Shown here piece after piece: positions 48,921 to 57,064 of a stretch of DNA of 64,000 nucleotides. How positions within the stretch are numbered: position 1 is the stretch's first letter; each line of letters begins with the position of its first letter. This DNA is from Citreimonas sp042096055 (GTDB lineage: Bacteria > Pseudomonadota > Alphaproteobacteria > Rhodobacterales > Rhodobacteraceae). Made by a program: the position numbers and the translations under genes. The notes under the pieces are model-generated. The model was not told the DNA's origin, searched no databases, and saw nothing but the letters and a program-made list of their open reading frames with translations. The stretch covers positions 1-64,000 of the forward strand of contig NZ_JBELMH010000001.1 in assembly GCF_042096055.1 (NCBI RefSeq), given 5' to 3'.

Positions 48921-48954
48921 ACGCCGCTTCCTGTCCCGGAAGCGGCGTTTTTTT
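48921..48954 (+). terminator. Strong intrinsic terminator of the SOS microprotein unit
   Basis: Perfect 11-bp stem ACGCCGCTTCC / GGAAGCGGCGT (48921-48931 with 48938-48948), loop TGTCCC, then a T-run to 48954. On the plus strand it ends transcription about 140 bp after the microprotein gene. It lies just ahead of the convergent Fe-S scaffold-like gene. Confidence 0.9.
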
Positions 48955-48962
48955 CAGTTGCC

Positions 48963-49418
48963 TCAGGCGCGCTCGCTGGCGGTTTCCGCCTGATGGGCGG
49001 CCTCGGCGGCGGCCTCGATCGACAGCATGATCGACGCGTGACGGTTCTTGAACGCGGCGGCCGGGCGCAGCACCTCGAACCCGTCGAAGGGCGCCGCGGG
49101 CGTGGGTCCGTCTTCCTTCAGCACCGCGCGCAACGCGTCGCGGGCCGCGTCCAGTTCGTTCGGGCTGCGCCCGATGATTGCCGATCCGACCACGGACGCC
49201 GCGGCCTGACCCAGCGCGCAGGCCTTCACGTCCTGCCCGAACGCCGCGATCCGACCATCGGCCAGCACCACATCGACGGTTACGGTCGAGCCGCAAAGCG
49301 GCGAGCGTTTCTTGACGGTCGCCTGCGGGTCGTCCAGACGGCCCAGATGCGGAATACCGGCCGCAAGCTCGAGAATGCGACCCGAATAGAGCTTGATGAG
49401 ATCGGAGTCCCCGGACAT
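48963..49418 (-). CDS. NifU/IscU-like iron-sulfur cluster scaffold protein
   Basis: Protein of 151 residues with the IscU/NifU N-terminal fold: DLIKLYSGRILELAAGIPHLGRLDDPQATV, then a first cysteine in SPLCGSTVTVDV and a second in VKACALGQAAASVVG. A third conserved cysteine late in the fold is not evident (a KNRHASIMLS segment sits where one would be expected). It is the uncertain NifU-like type widely found in alphaproteobacteria, not the canonical IscU. AAGGGAA precedes the ATG at 49418. Divergent from hisI. Confidence 0.8.
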   Translation of the reverse strand: MSGDSDLIKLYSGRILELAAGIPHLGRLDDPQATVKKRSPLCGSTVTVDVVLADGRIAAFGQDVKACALGQAAASVVGSAIIGRSPNELDAARDALRAVLKEDGPTPAAPFDGFEVLRPAAAFKNRHASIMLSIEAAAEAAHQAETASERA

Positions 49419-49484
49419 GGCTTTCCCTTCGACGGCGTGACCCATAGATAGGCGTTCGAGCGCCAGAGCAAAACGGTTTTTCCC

Positions 49485-49859
49485 ATGCACACCGATCAGA
49501 CATTCGACCCGGCGACGCTGCGCTACGACGCGGCCGGACTCATCCCCTGCATCGCGCAGGAGGACGGCACGGGCGACGTTCTCATGATGGCGTGGATGAA
49601 CGTCGACGCCGTCGAGCGTACGCTGCAGACGGGTCGAGTCACGTACTGGTCACGGTCGCGGGCTGCGTTCTGGGTCAAGGGCGAAAGCTCGGGCCACGTG
49701 CAGGAACTTGTCGATCTGCGCGTCGATTGCGACCGGGATTGCCTGCTCGTGATCGTTCGGCAGACCGGGCCCGCCTGCCACACGAATCGCAAGAGCTGTT
49801 TCTACACGGCGGTTCGGGATGGGCAGGAGACGGAACTGATGAAGCCGGAACGCGACTGA
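49485..49859 (+). CDS. hisI: Phosphoribosyl-AMP cyclohydrolase
   Basis: Histidine synthesis enzyme, 124 residues, stand-alone HisI without the HisE fusion. Conserved metal-binding cysteines are in VDCDRDCLLVIV and GPACHTNRKSCFY, and YWSRSRAAFWVKGESSGH is the substrate region. The start lies close to the divergent Fe-S scaffold-like gene; no strong Shine-Dalgarno. Confidence 0.96.
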   Translation: MHTDQTFDPATLRYDAAGLIPCIAQEDGTGDVLMMAWMNVDAVERTLQTGRVTYWSRSRAAFWVKGESSGHVQELVDLRVDCDRDCLLVIVRQTGPACHTNRKSCFYTAVRDGQETELMKPERD

Positions 49860-49896
49860 CCGGTACGATCAGGCGCCCGAAGACGTGTTGAGGCGG

Positions 49897-50793
49897 TCAA
49901 TCCTGCGACAATCCGACGAGGCTGCGCAGGTCACCCGGCGAAAGGCCCTCGTCCCGGTAGGCAGCGATCGCGCGGGCGTCGTCGCGCTTGGCAAGCCTGC
50001 GGCCCTCCGGATCGCGGATCAGGCGATGGTGCAGGTAGACCGGGGCGGGCAGACCGAAGAGATCCTGCAGAACCCTGTGGATCCAGGTCGAATCGCGCAG
50101 ATCCGCGCCGCGAACCACGTGGGTGACACCTTGCGCGCCGTCGTCGAGCACGACCGACAGATGGTAGCTTCCGGGAAAGTCGCGACGGGACAGCACGACG
50201 TCTCCGACCTGGTCGATCAGGTCTTCGGCCGGGCGCGTCCGCGTCTGGATGTATCCTTGGTCGGTCTCGTCGAAGCGGATTGTACTCAGGCCCAGACGGT
50301 CCAGTGCCGCGCGCATGTCCAGCCGCAAGGCGGTATTCTCCGGCAACGGCGCATCCGGCGTTCGGGGCAAGATCCGGCAGGTGCCAGGGTAGACGATCCC
50401 GTCCGGGCCGCGCGCCGGTTCCGCACCTTCCTGCGGCGCGCTTGCGGCCGCGGCGATATCCCGTCTGGTGCACGAACAGGCGTAAAGCAATCCTTCGCGC
50501 CACAGCCATCGCAAGGCATCGACATAGGCATCCAGCCGGTCCGACTGGCGCATCGGCGGCGCATCCCAGTGTATCCCGAGCCAGGCGAGATATTCGTAGA
50601 TGGCGCTCTCCCACGCGGGACTCGAGCGCGTCCGGTCGATATCCTCGATCCGCAGCAGGAATCGCCCGCCGTTGGCGCGCGCCAGATCGTGCGCAACCCA
50701 CGCCGAATAGGCGTGGCCCAGATGCAAGGGGCCTGTAGGCGAGGGCGCGAACCGGGTCACGAGCCGTCCGTTCGGCGCGCGTAAGCCCGCCAT
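49897..50793 (-). CDS. gluQ: Glutamyl-Q tRNA(Asp) synthetase
   Basis: Truncated glutamyl-tRNA synthetase paralogue that glutamylates the queuosine of tRNA-Asp, 298 residues. HIGH-type TRFAPSPTGPLHLGHAYSA near the N-terminus, a Cys pair in YACSCTRRDI with a later Cys near PGTCRILP for zinc, and the KMSKS-like RRLAKRDDARAI. ATG 50793 fits the family start; an in-frame GTG at 50820, overlapping the trmFO stop as GTGA, is an alternative. It lacks the anticodon-binding domain, as expected. Confidence 0.92.
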   Translation of the reverse strand: MAGLRAPNGRLVTRFAPSPTGPLHLGHAYSAWVAHDLARANGGRFLLRIEDIDRTRSSPAWESAIYEYLAWLGIHWDAPPMRQSDRLDAYVDALRWLWREGLLYACSCTRRDIAAAASAPQEGAEPARGPDGIVYPGTCRILPRTPDAPLPENTALRLDMRAALDRLGLSTIRFDETDQGYIQTRTRPAEDLIDQVGDVVLSRRDFPGSYHLSVVLDDGAQGVTHVVRGADLRDSTWIHRVLQDLFGLPAPVYLHHRLIRDPEGRRLAKRDDARAIAAYRDEGLSPGDLRSLVGLSQD

Positions 50794-50816
50794 GCCGCGT
50801 TCGGCGCCGTCCGTCG

Positions 50817-51556
50817 TCACTCGGCCGCCTGAGCCGCCTGCTGGGACTGAAGCCACTCGGCCCATGCGGCCTTGGCGCGATCGGTGTACGCCTTGTACCG
50901 GTCGCGACGGCCCCGGCGCCCGCCGCGGATGCCGTCGAGCGGCCGGAACAGGCCGAAGTTCACGTTCATCGGCTGAAAGGACTTCGCCTCGGCGCCGCCG
51001 CTGATGTGGTGGATCAGGGCGCCGTGCGCGGTATCCTGCGGTACAATCGGCAGGTCGCGGCCAAGGATCTCGGACGCGGCCATCCGGCCCGCCACCAGAC
51101 CCATCGCCGCGGATTCGACGTAGCCTTCGACGCCGGTCACCTGGCCCGCGAAGCGGATGTTCGGACGCGTGCGCAGCCGCATGCGGTCGTCGAGCAGCGT
51201 TGGCGAGTTCAGGAACGTGTTGCGGTGGATGCCGCCCAGACGCGCGAAATTCGCCTCTTCCAAGCCGGGGATCATGCGGAACACGTCCTTCTGCGCGCCG
51301 TATTTCATTTTCGTCTGGAAGCCGACGATGTTGTAGAGCGTGCCGAGCGCGTTGTCGCGGCGCAGCTGGACGACCGCCCACGGCTTGGTCTCGGGATCGT
51401 GCGGATTGGTCAGGCCCACCGGCTTCATCGGACCGTGGCGCAAGGTCTCGCGGCCGCGTTCCGCCATGACCTCGATCGGCAGGCAGCCGTCGAAGTAGCC
51501 CGCGGTCTCGCCTTCGTGGAACTCGGTCTTGTCGGCGGCCAGCAGCGCGTCGATGA
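50817..51556 (-). CDS. trmFO: TrmFO, tRNA m5U54 methyltransferase (C-terminal part; N-terminal part in an assembly gap)
   Basis: Folate- and FAD-dependent enzyme that makes m5U54 in tRNA. Only the last about 246 residues are visible, ending ...WLQSQQAAQAAE. Diagnostic parts are FDGCLPIEVMAERGRETLRHGPMKPVGL, GTLYNIVGFQTKMKYGAQK and HHISGGAEAKSFQPMNVNFGLF. The N-terminal FAD-binding half (about 200 residues by family length) lies in or beyond the gap at 51557-51656, so the truncation is an assembly artefact. Overlaps the possible gluQ GTG start. Confidence 0.93.
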
Positions 51557-51656
51557 NNNNNNNNNNNNNNNNNNNNNNNNNNNNNNNNNNNNNNNNNNNN
51601 NNNNNNNNNNNNNNNNNNNNNNNNNNNNNNNNNNNNNNNNNNNNNNNNNNNNNNNN
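51557..51656. other. Assembly gap (100 N)
   Basis: Exactly 100 N, a conventional unknown-length gap. It hides the 5' part of trmFO and the 3' part of the enoyl-CoA hydratase gene. From family lengths (about 200 and 85 residues missing) the real gap is probably near 0.9 kb or more if both genes are intact. Confidence 0.98.
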
Positions 51657-52177
51657 TGGGCCGCGTCGACGAACTGGCCCGTGGTCAGCATCTCGAAGGC
51701 CTTCTTGCGGGGAATGTTCCGGGACAAAGCCACCATCGGCGTCGAGCAGAACAATCCGATATTGACCCCGTTGACGCCGAACCGCGTCCCTTCGGCGGCG
51801 ACGGCCATGTCGCAGGACGCCACCAGCTGGCACCCGGCGGCCGTCGCGATGCCGTGGGCCTGCGCGATGACCGGCTGGGGCAGGCGGGTCAGGCCTGTCA
51901 TGACCTTGGCGCAGCGCGCGAAGAGGTCGGCGAAATAGGCCCGGCCGCCGTCCTCGGCCTGCCGCCCGGCCTGCATCTGCTTGAGATCGTGACCCGCGCA
52001 GAACGCCTTTCCGGCACCCGAGAGGACCACGACACGAACGTCGCGATCGTTTGCCAATGTATCGATCTGGGCCTGAAGCGCGGCGAGCATCTCGTCCGAC
52101 AGGGCGTTCAGCCGCTCCGGCGCGTTCATCGTCAGGTGGGCCACGCGACCCTCGTCTTGGCGAACGAGCAGTTCCAT
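51657..52177 (-). CDS. Enoyl-CoA hydratase/isomerase family protein (N-terminal part)
   Basis: Crotonase-fold protein of which the first 173 residues are visible. The oxyanion-hole segment AFCAGHDLKQM (58-68) and the second loop HGIATAAGCQLVASCDMAVA (108-127) are intact. NIGLFCSTPMVALSRNIPRKKAFEML resembles the ECHDC3-type group. The C-terminal about 85 residues are lost in the gap. GAGGAGG lies 6 nt before the ATG. Divergent from the PaaI-like thioesterase, so a shared acyl-CoA pathway is plausible. Confidence 0.88.
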
Positions 52178-52233
52178 CTTGTCCTCCTCACACTCTGCCG
52201 CGAGTGTAGCTGCGCCACGACAGGGAGGAAAGC

Positions 52234-52659
52234 GTGCCGCACTTCACCGCCGACGAGATGTCAGCCTATCTCGATGAGGTATTCCCGCAGGTCCGGGGCA
52301 TGTTCGGGATCGATACACTGGAGGATGACCGCGTCGTCATGCGGCTGCACGCGGACGAGCGTCACCTGCGTCCCGGGGGAACGGTCTCTGGGCCGGCGAT
52401 GTTCTCGCTCGCGGATGTCGCGGCCTACGTGGCGACCATGGCGCGCATCGGTCCCGAGGCGCTGACCGTGACCACGCATTGTTCCATCGACTTCATGCGC
52501 AAGCCGGTCTCGGGCCGCGATCTTCTGGCCGAGGCGCGGCTGCTGAAGCTCGGCAAGACGCTGAGCGTCACCGATGTTCTGCTCTACTCGGAAGGCGTCG
52601 CCGAACCCGTCGCGCATGCCAGCCTGACATACGCGATCCCGCCCCGCCGCGACGCCTAG
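52234..52659 (+). CDS. PaaI-like hotdog thioesterase
   Basis: Single hotdog-fold acyl-CoA thioesterase of 141 residues. LRPGGTVSGPAMFSLADVAAYVATMA is the central helix region of the PaaI/ACOT13 group, and HCSIDFMRKPVSGRDLLAEARLLKLGK follows. GTG start with AGGGAGGAA just upstream. Divergent from the enoyl-CoA hydratase gene. Stop codon shared with speE in a CTAG palindrome. Acyl substrate unknown. Confidence 0.9.
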   Translation: MPHFTADEMSAYLDEVFPQVRGMFGIDTLEDDRVVMRLHADERHLRPGGTVSGPAMFSLADVAAYVATMARIGPEALTVTTHCSIDFMRKPVSGRDLLAEARLLKLGKTLSVTDVLLYSEGVAEPVAHASLTYAIPPRRDA

Positions 52660-53501
52660 GGTATCAGGCGCGAGACGTAACCCGGCAGGGCGAAGGACGC
52701 CACGTGTACGGCCGGATTGTAGTAATCGGTCGAGATGCCGGACGCGTCGAACCGCCCTTTCAGCACGTCCGTCGGTGTTCTGCGCCCGTCACCGTCGGTA
52801 CCCCAGCCGAAGGCCATCGGCCCGCCGGCATAGGTAGGGATCGTGGCAAGATAGCAGGTGGAGTCGACGAACAACGCCCGGAAGGCGCGCATCGTGTTCG
52901 TCAGTTCCGAGCCTTGCAGGAAGGGCACGCCGTTCTGGGTCACGAGGATGCCGTCGTCGTTCAGCGCCCGCTTGGCGTGTCCGTAGAATGTATCCGTGAA
53001 CAGCACTTCACCCGGTCCCAGCGGATCGGTCGAATCGACGATGATGACGTCGAACCCGCCCTTCGTGCCGCGCATGAACTCGGCGCCGTCGGCTATGACC
53101 AGCTCCAGCCGCGGGTCGTCGAACGCGCCCTGGCTGAGCGTCGGCAGGTAGCGCTTGGAGAACTCGACCACGCCGGCATCGATCTCGACCATGGTGACAT
53201 GCTCGACCGTCGCGTGCTTCAGCACCTCGCGCGCCATGCCGCCGTCGCCGCCGCCGACGATACAGACGCGCCGCGCGCCGCCGTGCGCGAGGATCGGCAC
53301 ATGCGTCATCATCTCGTGGTAGATGAAATTGTCACCCTCGGTCGTCTGAACGACGCCGTCGAGGGTGAGAACCCGGCCGAAGGTCGGGTTCTCGAAGACG
53401 CGCAGGCGCTGATGCCCGGTCTCGCTGTCATAGTGCAGACGCTCCACCCGGAGCGACTGCGCATGGTCGGGGTGAAGCTCTTCGCGCGCCCACTCGGTCA
53501 T
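52656..53501 (-). CDS. speE: Spermidine synthase
   Basis: Aminopropyltransferase of 281 residues making spermidine from putrescine and decarboxylated SAM. YHEMMTHVPILAHGGARRVCIVGGGDGGMAREVLKH holds the glycine loop, and VIIVDSTDPLGPGEVLFTDTFY holds the catalytic Asp. ATG (53499-53501) overlaps the speD stop as ATGA. The stop lies in a CTAG palindrome shared with the thioesterase gene. Confidence 0.97.
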   Translation of the reverse strand: MTEWAREELHPDHAQSLRVERLHYDSETGHQRLRVFENPTFGRVLTLDGVVQTTEGDNFIYHEMMTHVPILAHGGARRVCIVGGGDGGMAREVLKHATVEHVTMVEIDAGVVEFSKRYLPTLSQGAFDDPRLELVIADGAEFMRGTKGGFDVIIVDSTDPLGPGEVLFTDTFYGHAKRALNDDGILVTQNGVPFLQGSELTNTMRAFRALFVDSTCYLATIPTYAGGPMAFGWGTDGDGRRTPTDVLKGRFDASGISTDYYNPAVHVASFALPGYVSRLIP

Positions 53502-54007
53502 GCGGCGATGCCGGCCTCGGCAACGACGCCCTCGCCGCGCTTGATCTCGCGCACGCGCACGTCGTCGATCTCGAACGCGGCTGCCAGCACGCCGACCGCG
53601 CGCCACGGCCGGGCGTCGCCGCACATGAACACGTCGAACGCGCCGTAGCCGATTTCGGGCCACGTGTGGACCGAGATGTGGCTTTCCGCCAGCACGGCCA
53701 CGCCGGACACGCCCTGCGGAGAGAACTTGTGCGTATGGATGTGCAGCAGCGTAGCGCCGCAGGTCTCGACACAATCGCGGAAGGCCTGCGCGATGCGTGC
53801 CTCGTCGTCCAGCCCGGTGCCGTTGACCACCTCGATGATCAGGTGGGTGCCGGCATAGACGGTCTGACCGTCCCGGATGAAGTGATCGTCGCGCGATGTG
53901 TCGAAGATGTCGCGGTCGCATGCGGGGGCCTGACCCCGCGCGGTGTCTTCCTCTTGGGCGCCTGTCTCCAGACCGATCCCCAGTTGGAAGAGGTCCATGT
54001 CCTTCAT
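53498..54007 (-). CDS. speD: S-adenosylmethionine decarboxylase proenzyme (SpeD)
   Basis: Pyruvoyl enzyme of 169 residues that supplies decarboxylated SAM to SpeE. The autocleavage site is Glu108-Ser109 in LAESHISVHTWPE; the serine becomes the pyruvoyl group. A conserved cysteine occurs in TCGATLLHIHTHKF. Class 1B size. AAGGGG lies 7 nt before the ATG. speD and speE form a coupled operon, divergent from a MocR-type regulator. Confidence 0.97.
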   Translation of the reverse strand: MKDMDLFQLGIGLETGAQEEDTARGQAPACDRDIFDTSRDDHFIRDGQTVYAGTHLIIEVVNGTGLDDEARIAQAFRDCVETCGATLLHIHTHKFSPQGVSGVAVLAESHISVHTWPEIGYGAFDVFMCGDARPWRAVGVLAAAFEIDDVRVREIKRGEGVVAEAGIAA

Positions 54008-54157
54008 GGCGTGCCCCTTCTTACCAGCAGTTCGTTCCAGTCGGCCCTTAGCGCCCCCCAGGAAGTCCTTGGGATGGGATCGGATCCGAAAGTGCGGGTC
54101 ACCTAATGGGGGGCGGCGACTCGATCAAGAGGAAATTTCGCGCGTGCAGAAATTTGC

Positions 54158-54180
54158 TTTGCCCGACGATTCCGGGCAAA
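54158..54180. promoter_or_regulatory. Perfect inverted repeat between speD and the MocR-type gene
   Basis: Arms TTTGCCCG (54158-54165) and CGGGCAAA (54173-54180) with a 7-nt spacer. It is in the 287-bp divergent gap, 115 bp before the regulator start and 151 bp from the speD start. No T-run, so an operator is more likely than a terminator. Confidence 0.5.
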
Positions 54181-54294
54181 AAATGTATCTGTCCGAGCGT
54201 AAAGATGTCACCGTTAATTGTATCGGCACGATTTGCTGGTGAAGTCGTTGGAACGCCGGGGCGCGACGGCGAGTCAGGGCGACGGGATCAGGTG

Positions 54295-55701
54295 ATGTGT
54301 CCGATTGAAGTTCTTTACGCGAAAGAGACCGCCGGGCCGAAATACATGGCCCTGGCCCGCGCCATTCGCGGCGCGGTGGACACGGCGGCGCTTGCGCCCG
54401 GTGACCGCCTGCCGCCGGTCCGGGGCCTCGCGAACCGCATAGGGGTGACGCCCGGCACCGTGGCGCGCACCTACAGCCTGTTGTGCGACGAGGGCGTCCT
54501 GCAGGCGACCGTCGGGCGCGGCACCTTCGTCGCCGGTGATGACACGCCGGCGGCGCTGTCGCTGCGGCTCGCCCCGCACAGCTTCGACTTCACGGCGCCG
54601 GGCCTGCCGGACATGGGGCAGATCGCCCTGATCCGATCGGCGCTGGGCCGCGCGCTCGACGGCGGCTCGGGCGCGGTTCTGCGCAACCCTCGGGAACATG
54701 GGGACGAGGCGGCGCGCACCGCGATGCTCGACTGGATCGAGGCCGACAGGCTGGGACGCGTGACCGTCGACGATCTGGTGCTGACGCATGGGCCGGAAAG
54801 CGCCGTTCAGACGGTCATGCAATCCGTGCTGTCCGGCACGCGGCCGGTGGTGCTGGTGGACGAGATGTCCGCGCCGCTTTTCGCGCGGGTCGCCGGCTTG
54901 CTGCGCGCCGAGGTCGTGGCGGTTCCCACGGATCGCGAGGGCATCGTGCCGACCGCGCTCGACGACATCGCGGCCGGGACCCGCGCGCGCCTGCTCTGCA
55001 CGGCCGCCGAAGCGCACGACCCCACGACGCTGTCGACGCCGCTCGCGCGCCGCGAGGCGATCGCCGCCGTCGCGCGTCGTCACGATCTGCACGTCCTCGA
55101 CTACGATTGTACCCGCATCGGCGCCGCGCAGGCGCCGGCCTACCGCGCGCTGCTGCCCGAGCGCGGCTGGCACGTCGGAGGATTGTCCTCCATGTTGTCG
55201 CCCTGGCTGGAATCCGCCTTCGTCGTCGCGCCGGCGGGGCAGGGCGCCGCGATGCGTACATTCGCCCACGGCGCGGGGACACGGCTGTGCGCGCCGGTGA
55301 CGGGCATGCTCCCGACGCTGCTGGGCAACCCCGACACGCGCTCGGCCTGCAACCGCGTCCGGACCGAGATGAACCGCTACCTGCGCGCGGCCGCCGACGC
55401 TCTGGAGGCGTACGGCCCGGTGTGGCGCGAGGACGTGCCCTTCCTGTGGCTGCCGCTGCCGCGCGGCTGGACGGTCGACGGCTTCGTCGCGTCCGCCGTC
55501 GACGCGGGTGTTTCGGTAAGTCCCGCGGCCGCGTTCGCGCTGCCCGGCGCCCATGCGCCGCGCGCTGTGCGCATCGCGGTCGACGCGCAAGTCGCCTTCG
55601 ACTGCTTCGGGCACGCGATGGCGGTCTTCGCCGCGCTGCTGGACCGCGGTCCGCAGGCGTCCGGCGCCGGAATGGAAGCCGAAGAGCCGCCTAGCGCGTG
55701 A
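54295..55701 (+). CDS. MocR-type (GntR-HTH/aminotransferase) regulator lacking the PLP lysine
   Basis: Protein of 468 residues. The GntR winged helix is at about 15-80 (LARAIRGAVDTAALAPGDRLPPVRGLANRIGVTPGTVARTY), and a fold-type I aminotransferase-like domain follows (about 95-455). The PLP lysine should lie in a GTFSKTLAPGLR-like motif; here the matching GGLSSMLSPWLE has Ser299 in its place, so no Schiff base can form there. VLDYDCTRIG retains the Asp region. Likely a cofactor-free or altered-ligand regulator. Divergent from speDE. Its 3' end overlaps the convergent dipeptidase gene by 11 bp. A GTG one codon earlier is an alternative start. Confidence 0.85.
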   Translation: MCPIEVLYAKETAGPKYMALARAIRGAVDTAALAPGDRLPPVRGLANRIGVTPGTVARTYSLLCDEGVLQATVGRGTFVAGDDTPAALSLRLAPHSFDFTAPGLPDMGQIALIRSALGRALDGGSGAVLRNPREHGDEAARTAMLDWIEADRLGRVTVDDLVLTHGPESAVQTVMQSVLSGTRPVVLVDEMSAPLFARVAGLLRAEVVAVPTDREGIVPTALDDIAAGTRARLLCTAAEAHDPTTLSTPLARREAIAAVARRHDLHVLDYDCTRIGAAQAPAYRALLPERGWHVGGLSSMLSPWLESAFVVAPAGQGAAMRTFAHGAGTRLCAPVTGMLPTLLGNPDTRSACNRVRTEMNRYLRAAADALEAYGPVWREDVPFLWLPLPRGWTVDGFVASAVDAGVSVSPAAAFALPGAHAPRAVRIAVDAQVAFDCFGHAMAVFAALLDRGPQASGAGMEAEEPPSA

Positions 55702-57064
55702 TCGCGTCTAGCACGCGGGCCCAGCTGCGGATGCCCTTGTGGAAGCTCTCGACGTCGTATTTCTCGTTCGGAGAGTGGATCTGGTCGTCGTCCTTGGCCC
55801 AGCCCAGAAGCATGGCATCCATGCCCAGGATCGACTTGAAGTAGCCCGCCACCGGGATCGACCCGCCGCAGCCGGTGAACGCCGCCTCGTCGCCCCACTC
55901 GGTGCCCAGCACGGACCGGGCGGCCTCGAAGGCGGGATGCTCGGTCGACATCTGGCTTGCGGGCGAGGCGCCGTGCGCGTGGAAGTCGACCTTGCAATCC
56001 GCCGGCACCTGCGCGCGTACCCAGTCGCGGAAGTGCTCGCGCAGGGCGTGCGGGTCCTGCTGGCCGACCAGCCGGAAGCTGACCTTCGCCGAAGCGCGCG
56101 AGGGCAGCACGGTCTTGAATCCCTCGCCGGTATAGCCGCCCTTGATGCCGTTGATCTCGGCGGTGGGGCGCGACCAGATCATCTCGAGCGCCGAGCGGTC
56201 GGCTTCGCCCGCGGGGTTCTTCAGCCCGACATGGCCCAGGAACGCATCGTGGTCGAAGCCCAGCGCCTGCCACTGCTCGGCCATGTCCTGCGGCAGTTCG
56301 GGCACGTCGTCGTAGAAATGCGGTACCTGGACCCGGCCGGCATCGTCGTGCAGCCCGCCCAGGATGCGGGTCAGCACGCGGATCGGGTTCATCGACGGGC
56401 CGCCATACATGCCCGAATGCAGGTCCTTGCCCGGGCCGGTGATGGTGATCTCCTCGCCCAGCAGGCCGCGCAGCTGGGTCATGATCGACGGCGTGCGCGA
56501 CTGGAACAGCCCGGTGTCGCAGATCAGCGCCAGGTCGGCGCGCAGCTCGTCGGCGTTCTCCTTCAGGAACGGGATCAGCGAGGGCGAGCCCGATTCCTCC
56601 TCGCCCTCGAAGAAGAACGTGATGCGGCAGGGCAGCGAGCCGTTCACCTGCTGCCACGCGCGGCAGGCCTCGACGAAGGTCATCAGCTGGCCCTTGTCGT
56701 CGGACGCGCCGCGGCCGCGGATCACGCGGCCCTTCTCGGTCACCTCGATGGCGGGGTCGAAGGGGTCGCGGTTCCACAATTCCAGCGGGTCGACGGGCTG
56801 CACGTCGTAATGGCCGTAGAACAGCACGTGCGGGCCGTCGCCGGGCACGTGGCCGACGACCATCGGGTGACCCGGGGTCGGGCGCTTCTCGGCCTCGACA
56901 CCCATCGAACGCAGGTCCTCGACCAGCCAGTCGGCGGCCTTCTCGCATTGCGGCTTGTACGCGGGGTCGGTCGAGATCGAGGGGATCGACAGCAGGTCGC
57001 ACAGCCGGTCGAGCGCCTGCGGCAGATCGTCGTCGATGCGGGACAGGACGGTTTCCAGGCTCAT
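55691..57064 (-). CDS. M20 family dipeptidase
   Basis: Di-zinc peptidase of 457 residues. Metal ligands are in VLFYGHYDVQPVDP (first His and Asp), GRGASDDKGQ (bridging Asp) and FEGEEESGSPSL (catalytic Glu-Glu); KDLHSGMYGG starts the dimerisation domain, and the final His lies in YDVESFHKGIRSWARV. Cytosolic (no signal). AAGGAG lies 8 nt before the ATG. It overlaps the MocR-type gene at the 3' end and is divergent from hemA. Confidence 0.94.
   Translation of the reverse strand: MSLETVLSRIDDDLPQALDRLCDLLSIPSISTDPAYKPQCEKAADWLVEDLRSMGVEAEKRPTPGHPMVVGHVPGDGPHVLFYGHYDVQPVDPLELWNRDPFDPAIEVTEKGRVIRGRGASDDKGQLMTFVEACRAWQQVNGSLPCRITFFFEGEEESGSPSLIPFLKENADELRADLALICDTGLFQSRTPSIMTQLRGLLGEEITITGPGKDLHSGMYGGPSMNPIRVLTRILGGLHDDAGRVQVPHFYDDVPELPQDMAEQWQALGFDHDAFLGHVGLKNPAGEADRSALEMIWSRPTAEINGIKGGYTGEGFKTVLPSRASAKVSFRLVGQQDPHALREHFRDWVRAQVPADCKVDFHAHGASPASQMSTEHPAFEAARSVLGTEWGDEAAFTGCGGSIPVAGYFKSILGMDAMLLGWAKDDDQIHSPNEKYDVESFHKGIRSWARVLDAITR

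Noticed and set aside
51425..51833. Reading frames running through the first N tract
   Set aside because: They join the hydratase and trmFO through unknown sequence; the frame relation is accidental because gap length is unknown.
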